This document shows positions 1 through 7,999 of a stretch of DNA of 44,174 bases, one piece after another (within the stretch, counting starts at the first letter, position 1; each line of letters begins with the position of its first letter). A program made the position numbers and the translations under genes. The DNA comes from Acidobacteriota bacterium (lineage in GTDB: Bacteria; Acidobacteriota; Vicinamibacteria; Vicinamibacterales; SCN-69-37). The stretch is taken from positions 1-44,174 of the forward strand of contig SHUF01000019.1 of the NCBI GenBank assembly GCA_009694745.1, read 5' to 3'. The notes under the pieces were generated by a model that did no database searches, was not told the DNA's origin, and saw only the letters and a program-made list of their open reading frames with translations.

Positions 1-73
1 CATTGGCCACGAGCGCCCGCAAGTGCGCTCGATCAGGGGCAGGAAGTACCACGCACAGCGTGGGCATGAACAT
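1..73 (-). CDS. Probable IS630-family transposase, N-terminal edge (partial)
   Basis: A minus-strand frame starts with ATG at 73 and runs off the left edge after 24 codons. The visible part ends in PAPDRAHLRALVAN, which resembles the N-terminus of IS630-type transposases (a helix of the form 'DRxxLxALVAxR' leading into the helix-turn-helix). Only this short stretch is visible, so neither the catalytic DDE residues nor the element ends can be checked. An alternative ATG lies at 67. If correct, an insertion sequence abuts the SGNH hydrolase gene with about 95 bp between them. The identification rests on pattern memory only. Confidence 0.35.
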   Translation of the reverse strand, partial: MFMPTLCVVLPAPDRAHLRALVAN

Positions 74-167
74 GCGCCACACCGTACCGAATGTCGATTC
101 GAACGTACAGCGAAATCACGTACTAACAATTCGTACGCATCACACTAGTGGACGGCCGCCGCGGCGG

Positions 168-1121
168 CTACTTCAGCAACTCAGCCAGCTTGGCCTTGAC
201 CGCCTCACCCCAAATTTCGTACCCCTTGGCGATCGGGTGCAGATTGTCGGGCCGGAACGTCTCGGGCAGAAAGAACCCTTTGTCGTCGAGAAACGCTGCG
301 CCGATGTCCATGTAGAACACGTGTTTCTGATCGTCGAGCCGGGCGATGATGCGATTCATTTCCGCGATCTTGTCGCGGATGAGATCGCCAGGGACACTGC
401 GGGGAAACACGGCCAGAAGCAGAATCTTCGCGTCCGGGAAGTTCGTGCGCAACTCGAGGACGACCGCGCCGATCCCTTCGGCGATTTCTGGGGCGGTGTT
501 CGAGGCGTTGTTGTTGGTGCCTATCATCAGCATCACAGCCTTCGGCTGGAATCCCTGGCCCTCGCCGTTCCTCAAGCCCCACAAGACGCCCTGCGTCGTG
601 TCGCCAGAAATCGCAAAATTCGCTGTTCGAATGCCTGCGAAGTACTTGTCGAACATCGCCTTGTTCTCTGGACCCTGCACCCACCAGTCGGTGATCGAAT
701 CGCCGTGCAGCAACACATCGATGTTCCCCTGCTTCGCGATCTCGACGAACCCGAGGTGCCGGGCCCCACGCCGCTGGGTGGTCTGCGTGAACGTGGCGGC
801 CACGTTCCGGCGTGGTGGCTGAAGCAACATCAGCGACTCGAACTTCTTCAACACGGGTTGCACCGACGGATCAGACGCATCGACAAACGTCTTCACCGCG
901 GCGTTGACCGTCGCCAGTTCTTCTGGGGTGGGGCGCGGGATGGCCACTTCAGGCGGCACGGGAGCCGGCGGACCGATCACAATCGGGGCCGGTGACGCGG
1001 TCACCGTCGGGGCCGGTGGCCCCTGGGGGGGAGGCACCGCCTGTGGCGGATTCTGCGCTGCTGAGACCCAGGTTCCCCCTGCGATGACGACACAGACGAC
1101 GGTGGAGAGCACTCGCTTCAT
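168..1121 (-). CDS. Secreted SGNH/GDSL-family hydrolase
   Basis: A 317-residue exported esterase/lipase-like enzyme. A signal peptide covers residues 1-22, then a proline-rich linker runs to about residue 60. The catalytic SGNH blocks are in order: HGDSITDWW (nucleophile Ser142), the block II glycine in ISGDTT (about 173), IGTNNN (block III Asn, 201-204), and DNLHP near the end (Asp292 and His295 of the triad). This matches the platelet-activating-factor acetylhydrolase-like branch of SGNH hydrolases. The substrate cannot be read from sequence; ester or acetyl groups on glycans are typical of the family. It is separated by 12 bp from the next gene upstream on the same strand and could be the last cistron of that operon. 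Confidence 0.88.
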   Translation of the reverse strand: MKRVLSTVVCVVIAGGTWVSAAQNPPQAVPPPQGPPAPTVTASPAPIVIGPPAPVPPEVAIPRPTPEELATVNAAVKTFVDASDPSVQPVLKKFESLMLLQPPRRNVAATFTQTTQRRGARHLGFVEIAKQGNIDVLLHGDSITDWWVQGPENKAMFDKYFAGIRTANFAISGDTTQGVLWGLRNGEGQGFQPKAVMLMIGTNNNASNTAPEIAEGIGAVVLELRTNFPDAKILLLAVFPRSVPGDLIRDKIAEMNRIIARLDDQKHVFYMDIGAAFLDDKGFFLPETFRPDNLHPIAKGYEIWGEAVKAKLAELLK

Positions 1122-1133
1122 GACATGACCCTT

Positions 1134-2003
1134 CTATTTGAGGCGCACACGCGCGGTCACAGGAAAATGATCCGACGGCGATCGTCCGTTTGTGGCGGTG
1201 CGGACGATGGCCGCGGAGAGGACCTCGGTACCACGAGGCACGAAGATGTAATCGATCTTGTCACCGGCGATACGGGTCGCGTCAAACCCCGTAAACGTGC
1301 CGGCCTCCTTTGCGTCAGGATGTCGCACGCGAAACGTATCGACGAACGGCCCCGGCGCCGAGGCACTCCCCGCGAGGGCGGCCAGAGCCGGATTAGACTC
1401 GCCCACATTCAAGTCCCCGGTCACAATCGCCGGCTCGCCGCGCTCGCCACGCGCCGCGATGCGCCGGGCCAACAGCTCGGTGCTGCGCTCCCGCGAAGGC
1501 TGTGACTGATGGTCGAGGTGCACGTTGTAGTGCCAGAATGCGCGCCCGTCTCGATCGATGAACCGCGCCCATGAACAGATGCGTGTGATCGTATTGCCCC
1601 AGGACGTGGACGCCACAACCTCCGGCGTGTCCGAGAACCAGAACGTGCCGGCATCCGACAACGTGAAACGACTGGTGCGGAACAGAATCGCCGAGAACTC
1701 GCCCTTCGTCCGGCCATCGTCTCGGCCGACACCTGAGACTGCGTATCCGGGGACGGCCGCCAGAATCTCCTGGACCTGACCGTACAACGCCTCTTGCAGG
1801 CCGACCAGGTCAGCATTCTCCGCGCGCATCAGGGCAAACAACGCCTCGCGCCGGTTCTCCCACCGATTCTCGCCGTCATTCGCCGTGCCGTAACGGATAT
1901 TGAAAGACATGACCGTCAGCGACTCGGCCGACGGCGCCTGCCGCGCGCCAACGGGAGCCACCAACATCAGGACGACGGCGATCCGGGCCAGATGGGAGGT
2001 CAA
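1134..2003 (-). CDS. Exported endonuclease/exonuclease/phosphatase (EEP) family protein
   Basis: The EEP-fold metal-dependent phosphohydrolase motifs are visible: SFNIRYG near the N-terminus, LVGLQEA (metal-binding Glu), YNVHLDHQS, GDLNVGESNPAL (Asp/Asn pair) and SDHFPV (catalytic Asp-His). The length, about 289 residues, is normal for the family. I chose the TTG start at 2003 because it is followed directly by a hydrophobic signal-like segment (IAVVLMLVAPVGA). The frame stays open upstream to 2132, but that would overlap the preceding gene and adds arginine-rich sequence with no family resemblance. It is the last gene of the molybdenum-enzyme operon, 11 bp after the FAD subunit. Substrate (nucleic acid, phospholipid or phosphoester) is not predictable. 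Confidence 0.82.
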   Translation of the reverse strand: MTSHLARIAVVLMLVAPVGARQAPSAESLTVMSFNIRYGTANDGENRWENRREALFALMRAENADLVGLQEALYGQVQEILAAVPGYAVSGVGRDDGRTKGEFSAILFRTSRFTLSDAGTFWFSDTPEVVASTSWGNTITRICSWARFIDRDGRAFWHYNVHLDHQSQPSRERSTELLARRIAARGERGEPAIVTGDLNVGESNPALAALAGSASAPGPFVDTFRVRHPDAKEAGTFTGFDATRIAGDKIDYIFVPRGTEVLSAAIVRTATNGRSPSDHFPVTARVRLK

Positions 2004-2014
2004 GCGCGCACAGC

Positions 2015-3046
2015 TTAACTGATCACGAGCAACGGGTGGCGCGCGAGTTTGGTGCGCGCGGCGCGCATGTCGTCGCCCCGCAGTTCGCGCAGGGCTGAGG
2101 TGACCAGCGACCTGACCGTCTTCTTGCGCCACACCAGTTCGAAGTCGGTGTTGTCCATCGGCTTCGCCAGTGTGTAGGCATCGTCGGCCACGGACGCGAT
2201 CAGGTCGTCGGTGAGTGGTTGTCCAGCCAGTCGAGCAGCCGCGGCCGGAACCTCGAGCGGGCGGGACGCCACGGCGCCCAGCACGATACGCGCCTCCACG
2301 ATGCGGTCGCCGTCAAAACGGGCGGCGGCGGCAACCGCCGCGACGGGAAAATCAAACGACCCGCGGCGGCGGAGCTTCCAGTAGGTGGTGCGCCAGCCAT
2401 CGGCCTTCGGCAACGTGACGGTCGTGAGGATTTCGTCGGAGCGGCGCGTCAGGTAGTGCATGCCGTCGTTGGCGTAGAGGTCGGTCAGCGCCACCTCACG
2501 CGTCCCGGTCGCCGACACCAGGCGCACGGTCGCACCCAACGCGATGAGCGCGGGAGCGGCATCGGTGGATGACACCGCCAGGCACTTGTCGCTCGACGTC
2601 GCGACCCAGCACGTGTCACCGTCCTTCTTCATGCAGAAGTTGATGGCCTGCCGCCACTCGAAGCTCTGGTCGTAGTACGTGCAGCGGGTGTCGAGGCAGA
2701 TGTTGCCGCCTATGGTGCCCATGTTGCGCAGCAGTGGCGTGGCAATCTGTCCCACCGCCTGCCACAGGCCCAGGTATCGCGCGTGCACACGCTCGTCGTG
2801 CACGAGCGAGGTCAGCGTGACACCGGCGCCGATCTCCAGTCCATCGCGGTCGTCCGTACGCGAGAGCTCGGTGATGCCGCGAAGTCCCACTACGGTGGAC
2901 GGCACCTGCTGCCGCCGCTTCATGTTGGGAATCAGATCGGTGCCGCCCGCCAGCAGCATCGTGTCGCCGGGCGACTCGGCCAGCCAGGCGGCCGCGTCCT
3001 GCACCGTCTTCGGCGCGCGATACCGGTACGAAGGAAGGCGCATCAT
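2015..3046 (-). CDS. Molybdenum hydroxylase FAD-binding subunit with extra [4Fe-4S] insert (4-hydroxybenzoyl-CoA reductase beta type)
   Basis: A 343-residue medium subunit of a xanthine-oxidase-family enzyme. FAD-binding motifs are LLAGGTDLIPNMK (31-43) and NMGTIGGNICLDTRC (108-122). Unlike ordinary FAD subunits it carries a cysteine-rich insert with Cys122, Cys138, Cys146 and Cys155 (plus Cys117). That is the arrangement that binds an additional [4Fe-4S] cluster in the beta subunit of 4-hydroxybenzoyl-CoA reductase, which runs electrons 'backwards' from ferredoxin to the substrate. Its ATG overlaps the stop of the Mo subunit (ATGA), so translation is coupled. It is the third gene of the 2Fe-2S / Mo / FAD operon. 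The substrate may be another aromatic thioester or N-heterocycle; the insert itself is clear. Confidence 0.88.
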   Translation of the reverse strand: MMRLPSYRYRAPKTVQDAAAWLAESPGDTMLLAGGTDLIPNMKRRQQVPSTVVGLRGITELSRTDDRDGLEIGAGVTLTSLVHDERVHARYLGLWQAVGQIATPLLRNMGTIGGNICLDTRCTYYDQSFEWRQAINFCMKKDGDTCWVATSSDKCLAVSSTDAAPALIALGATVRLVSATGTREVALTDLYANDGMHYLTRRSDEILTTVTLPKADGWRTTYWKLRRRGSFDFPVAAVAAAARFDGDRIVEARIVLGAVASRPLEVPAAAARLAGQPLTDDLIASVADDAYTLAKPMDNTDFELVWRKKTVRSLVTSALRELRGDDMRAARTKLARHPLLVIS

Positions 3047-5535
3047 GACCTGGCCTCTTTCGTCATGCCGGCCGCTTTCGCTTCAATCCCGGCATCCACT
3101 TTCCGATGGGTGGGACGTTTCGGGTCGTTGTCCGCCCGGCCGTCGCCTCCCGCCCACGGTGGCGTGACGTGCAGCGTCTCGGGCCAAGGGATCTCGGGGA
3201 ATGACGCCGGGCCCGAGCGAGGCGCCTTGCCCGCCGCCTTAGCCTCGAGGGCACGCAGGATCTTCTCAGGCGTGACGGGAATGGAGTCGATGCGTACGCC
3301 CACCGCGTCATAGACGGCGTTGGCCACGGCCGGCATGATCGGCAGCAAGGGCCCCTGCCCCACTTCCTTCGCGCCAAACGGCCCGGCCGGATCGGGATGT
3401 TCGATCAAGTCGGTGAACACCTCAGGCATGTCCAGAAACGTCGGACTCTTGTATTCCAGAATCGACGGAAACTTGTGCACGAGCGCGTGCGAGAGCTTCG
3501 CGGGCAAACGACGGAAGGCCTGCTCTTCCATCAACGCTTCGCCAATGCCCATGTAGACGCCGCCCTCAACCTGCCCGCGCACCAGCACAGGGTTGAGCGC
3601 ACAGCCGATGTCATGGGCGATCCACACACGCGGCACGGTCACCCAGCCGGTCTCGGGGTCCACGTCCACTTCGACCACACAGGCCGTGTACGAGTACGTC
3701 GGCGACGGTCCCACGCCCCCGCCCTTGAACTTCGCAGGCGACTTCGGCGGTGTGTACGACCCCGTGGTGCCGAGGGTGCCAAACTTCGCTTCGGCCATGC
3801 ACACGGCTTCCCGAAATGATGTCCCCTTGCCGGGGTCCTCACTGTCGAACACGCGCCGGTCGGCGAACACCAGTCGCGACTTCGGAATGTCCAGCTTCGC
3901 GCTGACACCCTCCGCGATCAATTCGCGCGCCCGTTCGGCGGCCTGAATCGCAGCGTTCCCCATCATCAGCGTCACGCGGCTCGAGTACGAGCCGAGATCC
4001 ACCGGCGTCAGGTCCGTATCGCCCGTCACCGCCCGCACGTCGAATGGCTCGATGCCGAGCACCTCAGCCACGATCCCCACCAGCACATCGTCTGATCCCT
4101 GGCCGATCTCGGTGGCGCCGCAAAACACTGTGACACCGCCGCTGCGATCGAGCTTCAGCTGCACGCCCGAGTGCGGCAGGTCATTCCAGTTGATCGGAAG
4201 TCCGGCACCCGAGAGGTACGACGAACAGGCCAGACCCACGCCGCGACCGTGCGGCAACTTCCGGTACTTGTCGCGCCAGCCCGATCGCTCGACCACCTTC
4301 GTGATGCAGTCGGCCAGGCCAATCGTCCCCACCCGAAGGAAGTTCGCCGTGAGGCTGTCGGGCGGCTGCACGATGTTGAGGCGCAGGTCGGCGGGATCGA
4401 TGACGAGCTTCTCGGCAATCTTGTCGAGCTGCACTTCCTGGCCGAAGCGCGACTGCGGCGTGCCATGGCCCCGCTTGGGGCCACACGGTGGCTTGTTCGT
4501 GAAGACCCGGCACCCGCGGAAGCGATAGGTCGGGATGTCGTAGGTCACGGTCTGGAGCGCGCCGGTGTAAAACGTGCTGGCCACGCCATAGGACCCGTAG
4601 GCTCCGCCGTCCAGCAGCGTCTGCAGGTCGAGTCCCGTGACGCGGCCATCGTTGGTCACACCCGCGCGGAATCGCATCAACACCGGATGACGACCGCGGT
4701 GGCAATAAAACACCTCTTCGCGCGTCAGCGCAATCTTCACCGGCCTGTCGAGGCGCATGGCCGCATGAGCCACGACCACTTCATGGTTGAACGGGTCGCT
4801 CTTGCCGCCAAAGCCGCCACCGTTGGGCGTGGCCACCACGCGGATGTGCGCTGCGGGGATCGCCAAGGCTTTTGATAGCGCCCGATGCAGATAGTGGGGC
4901 GTCTGGGTGCTCGAGTAGACCACGAGCTTTCCGTCCGGGTCCTTCGTCGCCACCGTCGCGTGTTGTTCGATCGGCAGGTGCGTGTTGCCCTCGAAGAAAA
5001 ACGTGTCGTCGAACACGTGGTCCGCGCCGGCGATCGCGGCATCGACGTCGCCGAACTGGAGCGCGACGGCCTTGTGCACGTTGCCGAAGTCACCGTAGTC
5101 GTGAATGCGTGGCTCGGGATACGCCAGGCTGTCGGCCGGCGAGGCGAACGTGCGCAAGGTCTCGTACTCGACCTCGATCAGGCGCACGGCGCGGTCGGCT
5201 GTGGCTTCGTCGCGCGCCACAACGGCCGCGACCGGGTCGCCAACAAACCTCACGACATCTGGGCACAGCGCGTGTTCGTCGTGACTGACCGGGAGAATGC
5301 CGTAGGGAATGGGAAACGACTCGCCAGTCAGCACGAGCGATACGCCATCAACCGCTGCGGCCTTCGAGGTATCGATACGCACGATCTTCGCGTGAGGCAC
5401 GGTGGACCGCAGCAACTTGCAGTGCAGCATGCGCGGCAAGATGATGTCGTCGGCAAACTTCGTCTGGCCGGTGACTTTCGCGCGGCCGTCCACCCGCCGG
5501 CGCGGCTTGCCGATGACATTACGCGGCCGCGTCAC
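3043..5535 (-). CDS. Molybdenum hydroxylase, molybdopterin-binding large subunit (HcrA-like)
   Basis: About 830 residues, the usual length for the catalytic subunit of 4-hydroxybenzoyl-CoA reductase-like enzymes. It begins IGKPRRRVDGRAKVTGQTKF, typical of the a/b hammerhead domain. Mo-cofactor motifs follow: GGGFGGKSDP, GPKRGHGTPQSRF, GATEIGQGSDD, and near the C-terminus GPFGAKEVGQGPLLP. The start is GTG at 5535: it overlaps the TGA of the 2Fe-2S gene (GTGA) and has a GGGGAG ribosome-binding site about 9 bp upstream. The residue at the position of the catalytic glutamate (GAKxxGE) is Gln727 here, codon CAG at 3355-3357. That is either a subfamily trait or a change in chemistry. Cytoplasmic; no Tat signal is seen. 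Confidence 0.9.
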   Translation of the reverse strand: MTRPRNVIGKPRRRVDGRAKVTGQTKFADDIILPRMLHCKLLRSTVPHAKIVRIDTSKAAAVDGVSLVLTGESFPIPYGILPVSHDEHALCPDVVRFVGDPVAAVVARDEATADRAVRLIEVEYETLRTFASPADSLAYPEPRIHDYGDFGNVHKAVALQFGDVDAAIAGADHVFDDTFFFEGNTHLPIEQHATVATKDPDGKLVVYSSTQTPHYLHRALSKALAIPAAHIRVVATPNGGGFGGKSDPFNHEVVVAHAAMRLDRPVKIALTREEVFYCHRGRHPVLMRFRAGVTNDGRVTGLDLQTLLDGGAYGSYGVASTFYTGALQTVTYDIPTYRFRGCRVFTNKPPCGPKRGHGTPQSRFGQEVQLDKIAEKLVIDPADLRLNIVQPPDSLTANFLRVGTIGLADCITKVVERSGWRDKYRKLPHGRGVGLACSSYLSGAGLPINWNDLPHSGVQLKLDRSGGVTVFCGATEIGQGSDDVLVGIVAEVLGIEPFDVRAVTGDTDLTPVDLGSYSSRVTLMMGNAAIQAAERARELIAEGVSAKLDIPKSRLVFADRRVFDSEDPGKGTSFREAVCMAEAKFGTLGTTGSYTPPKSPAKFKGGGVGPSPTYSYTACVVEVDVDPETGWVTVPRVWIAHDIGCALNPVLVRGQVEGGVYMGIGEALMEEQAFRRLPAKLSHALVHKFPSILEYKSPTFLDMPEVFTDLIEHPDPAGPFGAKEVGQGPLLPIMPAVANAVYDAVGVRIDSIPVTPEKILRALEAKAAGKAPRSGPASFPEIPWPETLHVTPPWAGGDGRADNDPKRPTHRKVDAGIEAKAAGMTKEARS

Positions 5536-6020
5536 TTCTTCTGCTCCCCGCCTTCGCCAAGGCGAACGATGGAGGCCTGCACCGCGTCCAGAATCTGCTG
5601 GTATCCCGTGCAGCGGCACAAATTCCCGGACAGGGCTTCGCGAATCAGATCCCGCGAGGGATTCGGATCGCGGTCGAGCAACGCTTTGGCCGCGATGAGG
5701 ATGCCGGGCGTGCAGTACCCACACTGCGACGCACCAAGGTCCGCGAAACACTCCTGGAGCGGGTGCAGGCGGCCATCCACCGTCAGCCCTTCAACCGTCA
5801 CAACCGATCGCCCTTCACACTCGTGAGACACCACAAGGCAGGACAACACCGGCTGGTCGTCCAGGAGCACTGCGCACGCCCCGCACTCCCCCAATTCACA
5901 ACCGTGTTTGGTGCCGGTCAACTGCAGGTCTTCGCGCAGCACCTCAAGCAGGGTCTTATCGGGGTCCACCAGCGCTTCGGCCGGTTCGCCATTGACAGAG
6001 AGGTTGAGTCGCAGCTTCAT
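5532..6020 (-). CDS. Molybdenum hydroxylase [2Fe-2S] small subunit (HcrC-like)
   Basis: A 162-residue small subunit carrying two [2Fe-2S] clusters. The plant-type ferredoxin cluster is bound by Cys41, Cys46, Cys49 (CELGECGAC) and Cys61; the C-terminal helical cluster by Cys100, Cys103 (CGYC) and Cys135, Cys137 (CRC). It passes electrons between the Mo site and the FAD/[4Fe-4S] subunit. The start is the ATG at 6020, because MKLRLNLSVNGEP is the normal family N-terminus; the frame is open further upstream but the extension resembles nothing. It is the first gene of the operon and overlaps the Mo subunit by 4 bp. Confidence 0.92.
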   Translation of the reverse strand: MKLRLNLSVNGEPAEALVDPDKTLLEVLREDLQLTGTKHGCELGECGACAVLLDDQPVLSCLVVSHECEGRSVVTVEGLTVDGRLHPLQECFADLGASQCGYCTPGILIAAKALLDRDPNPSRDLIREALSGNLCRCTGYQQILDAVQASIVRLGEGGEQKK

Positions 6021-6033
6021 AAACGCAAGAGAG

Positions 6034-6039
6034 ATTGTA
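6034..6039 (-). promoter_or_regulatory. Candidate -10 element upstream of the molybdenum hydroxylase operon
   Basis: On the minus strand TACAAT lies 13 bp before the ATG of the 2Fe-2S subunit, giving a predicted start of transcription near 6027 and a very short leader. No convincing -35 hexamer is visible 17 bp upstream, so this is only a candidate. Confidence 0.3.
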
Positions 6040-6060
6040 CCCGCAGCGTAGTAACCGCGA

Positions 6061-7716
6061 TCACCGGGGCTGGGTTTGCAGGCGGTAGACGCGGCCCAGC
6101 CCGTCCTGATGCACAAGCCGCAGGCGTTCGCCAAAGGACGCCAGCCGGGCCTCATACTCTGCGCGGAACTCCGGGGCGTAGTACTCGAGGTGAACCAAGG
6201 CATACGTGACGCCGATATTGGTCAGACGGGTGATGCTCTGGTCTGACGGGAACCGGATCAGGTCGTTGTACATGTCCTGGTACCCCGGCGGTTCCACGCC
6301 GCTGTAGCCAAAGACGGTCGGCTGATGATGCGCCAGCGAATGCAACATGAAGTTGGTGGCCATATCGGCCCGGCGCGAGTCGGCCCGCGATTCCGACAAC
6401 GGGAACTCCGCGACCGAGAACGGCTTCGGCTGGGTGTTGAGCCAGTGATCAATGGCGGTCGAATCAATCTTGAACGGCCTCGCGTCGATCGGCATGAACC
6501 CACATTCGATGAGCAACAAGGTGGCAATGCCACCGGCGGCCAATCGCCGCCGCATCTGGGGCCACGACTTGGACACTCGATCAAACCCGAATCCCGCGAG
6601 TACGGCCAGGGCGAGAATCCCCAGCAGCGTGAAACGCGACGGCACCCGGATGAAGTTCAACCCAGGGAGCCAGTAGATCCATCGCCAAATCGAGAACGGC
6701 GGACCAATGGTCATCCAGGCGGTCACCACAATCATGGCCAGGTACGTCCAACGCTCGCGAGACATAAACCGGGACAGGGCGAGTGCCGCCAGGATCACGG
6801 GCACCACACCCGGGAACAGAAAGGCGTCTGGTTCCTGCCGCAGCCAGGTCCAGTCGGGCAAGTTCGACACCAGCCACTTGTGCACGTGCGATGGGGAGCT
6901 CAGGTAACTCGACCAGGTGACGCCAACATCGTCCAGCACGCGTGCAAGGCCGACGTCGCGCCGTGCGAGCCAATACGGAATGAACGTGAGGGCCGCCGGC
7001 AAGAGCACGACGAGTCCGGTCAGGCCAACATCCCGCAGGCGTGTGACCACCGCCAACGGCATACCCCACACCAGGCGAAACCCGATGACCAGCGCCAAGC
7101 CCAGAATCAGCAGCGCGGCTCCATGGCCGCTCGTCAGAGCCTGCAGCGAGAACAGGGTCAGAGCGGCATGCAGGTGCCTGGGCCTGCCGTCGTTGAGATA
7201 CCGATGCAGGAAGCCGAGACAAAACGGCACCCAGTGGACCGCCAGGTGAATCTGGGCAAGGCGCGCGAATCTAGGCGGCGCGAACGCAAAGATCAGCCCG
7301 GTGATAAATGCCGCCGCCGGTGAGAGCCCAAGTGTGCGGCCGAGGAAGTAGCCGCCCAACCCACACAACATCACGGCAACGATGGCCACGACGTTTGTGG
7401 ATGTAAGCGGGTCGCCTGTCAGCCACATGACGGGAATGGCGAGGGCCGCACTTCCCAGGGCGTTCTCGGAAAACGCCAGCGTGTGTTTGAAGGGAAAAAA
7501 GATGTTGGCGTCGAACGCCGCCCATGGGGCATGCGTCAGCGCGTGTGCACCCCAGCCAATGGTCCAGACGTAGAGACTGGGGTCGGCTCCACCTCCCAAT
7601 TTCAGGCCCGACGGGTTGACGCTGACCGGGTACATCATGATCAGCGTGAGAACGGCGTAAAGACCCACGACGATGGCCAGGCGCATTCGCGACATCACGC
7701 GCCATTTTGGCACCAT
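6061..7716 (-). CDS. Multi-pass membrane protein, putative GT-C-type glycosyltransferase
   Basis: A 551-residue integral membrane protein with about ten to twelve hydrophobic segments over residues 10-400 and a soluble C-terminal part. An acidic residue in the first extracytoplasmic loop (GGGADPSLYVW) and the overall layout fit GT-C enzymes that use lipid-linked sugars, as in many uncharacterised acidobacterial membrane glycosyltransferases. No donor or acceptor can be assigned. In-frame ATGs exist at 7716, 7695 and 7686; none has a clear ribosome-binding site and the hydrophobic region starts just after the third. It ends 40 bp before the molybdenum hydroxylase operon on the same strand, so read-through is possible. 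Confidence 0.65.
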   Translation of the reverse strand: MVPKWRVMSRMRLAIVVGLYAVLTLIMMYPVSVNPSGLKLGGGADPSLYVWTIGWGAHALTHAPWAAFDANIFFPFKHTLAFSENALGSAALAIPVMWLTGDPLTSTNVVAIVAVMLCGLGGYFLGRTLGLSPAAAFITGLIFAFAPPRFARLAQIHLAVHWVPFCLGFLHRYLNDGRPRHLHAALTLFSLQALTSGHGAALLILGLALVIGFRLVWGMPLAVVTRLRDVGLTGLVVLLPAALTFIPYWLARRDVGLARVLDDVGVTWSSYLSSPSHVHKWLVSNLPDWTWLRQEPDAFLFPGVVPVILAALALSRFMSRERWTYLAMIVVTAWMTIGPPFSIWRWIYWLPGLNFIRVPSRFTLLGILALAVLAGFGFDRVSKSWPQMRRRLAAGGIATLLLIECGFMPIDARPFKIDSTAIDHWLNTQPKPFSVAEFPLSESRADSRRADMATNFMLHSLAHHQPTVFGYSGVEPPGYQDMYNDLIRFPSDQSITRLTNIGVTYALVHLEYYAPEFRAEYEARLASFGERLRLVHQDGLGRVYRLQTQPR

Positions 7717-7957
7717 CGTGGCGCCAATTGGACGCTTCGCGCTTGCAACGGCGAAATTACGCGCCGCCGGTCAAGGCAGCGGATAACCCTTGGGCACCTT
7801 GACCACATAGGTTCCGGCGGCCAGGTCGTGCCTGGCCCAGCGGGCGAGCGGCCATTACCTGACAAACACAGGAGGTGTGAGAAAGTTTCAGCACTGGTCG
7901 TATTTCCGGGGCAGACGTAGACTACCTGCTCGCTCCCTTCCAGGAGATTGACGGTAA

Positions 7958-7999
7958 ATGTTGAAGAAATGGTCACTCCGCTTGTGGTTTAAACCGTAG
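7958..7999 (+). CDS. Possible 13-codon leader ORF before the symporter
   Basis: ATG at 7958 opens a 13-codon frame encoding MLKKWSLRLWFKP, ending with TAG at 7997-7999. The last base of that stop is the first base of the GTG start of the symporter gene (TAGTG), the usual geometry of translational coupling. AGGAG at 7942-7946 lies 11 bp upstream of the ATG, whereas the GTG at 7999 has no ribosome-binding site of its own. The peptide is cationic and aromatic. It could be a coupling leader or chance. Confidence 0.3.
   Translation: MLKKWSLRLWFKP

Noticed and set aside
156-169. GCCGCCGCGGCGGC palindrome at the end of the SGNH gene as a terminator
   Set aside because: It has no loop bases of its own and no T-run, and short GC palindromes are common here.
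3-995. Long open frames antisense to the SGNH hydrolase, the Mo hydroxylase genes and most other genes
   Set aside because: They are arginine/glycine-rich mirror frames expected in GC-rich DNA and match no family; the opposite strand carries clear catalytic motifs.
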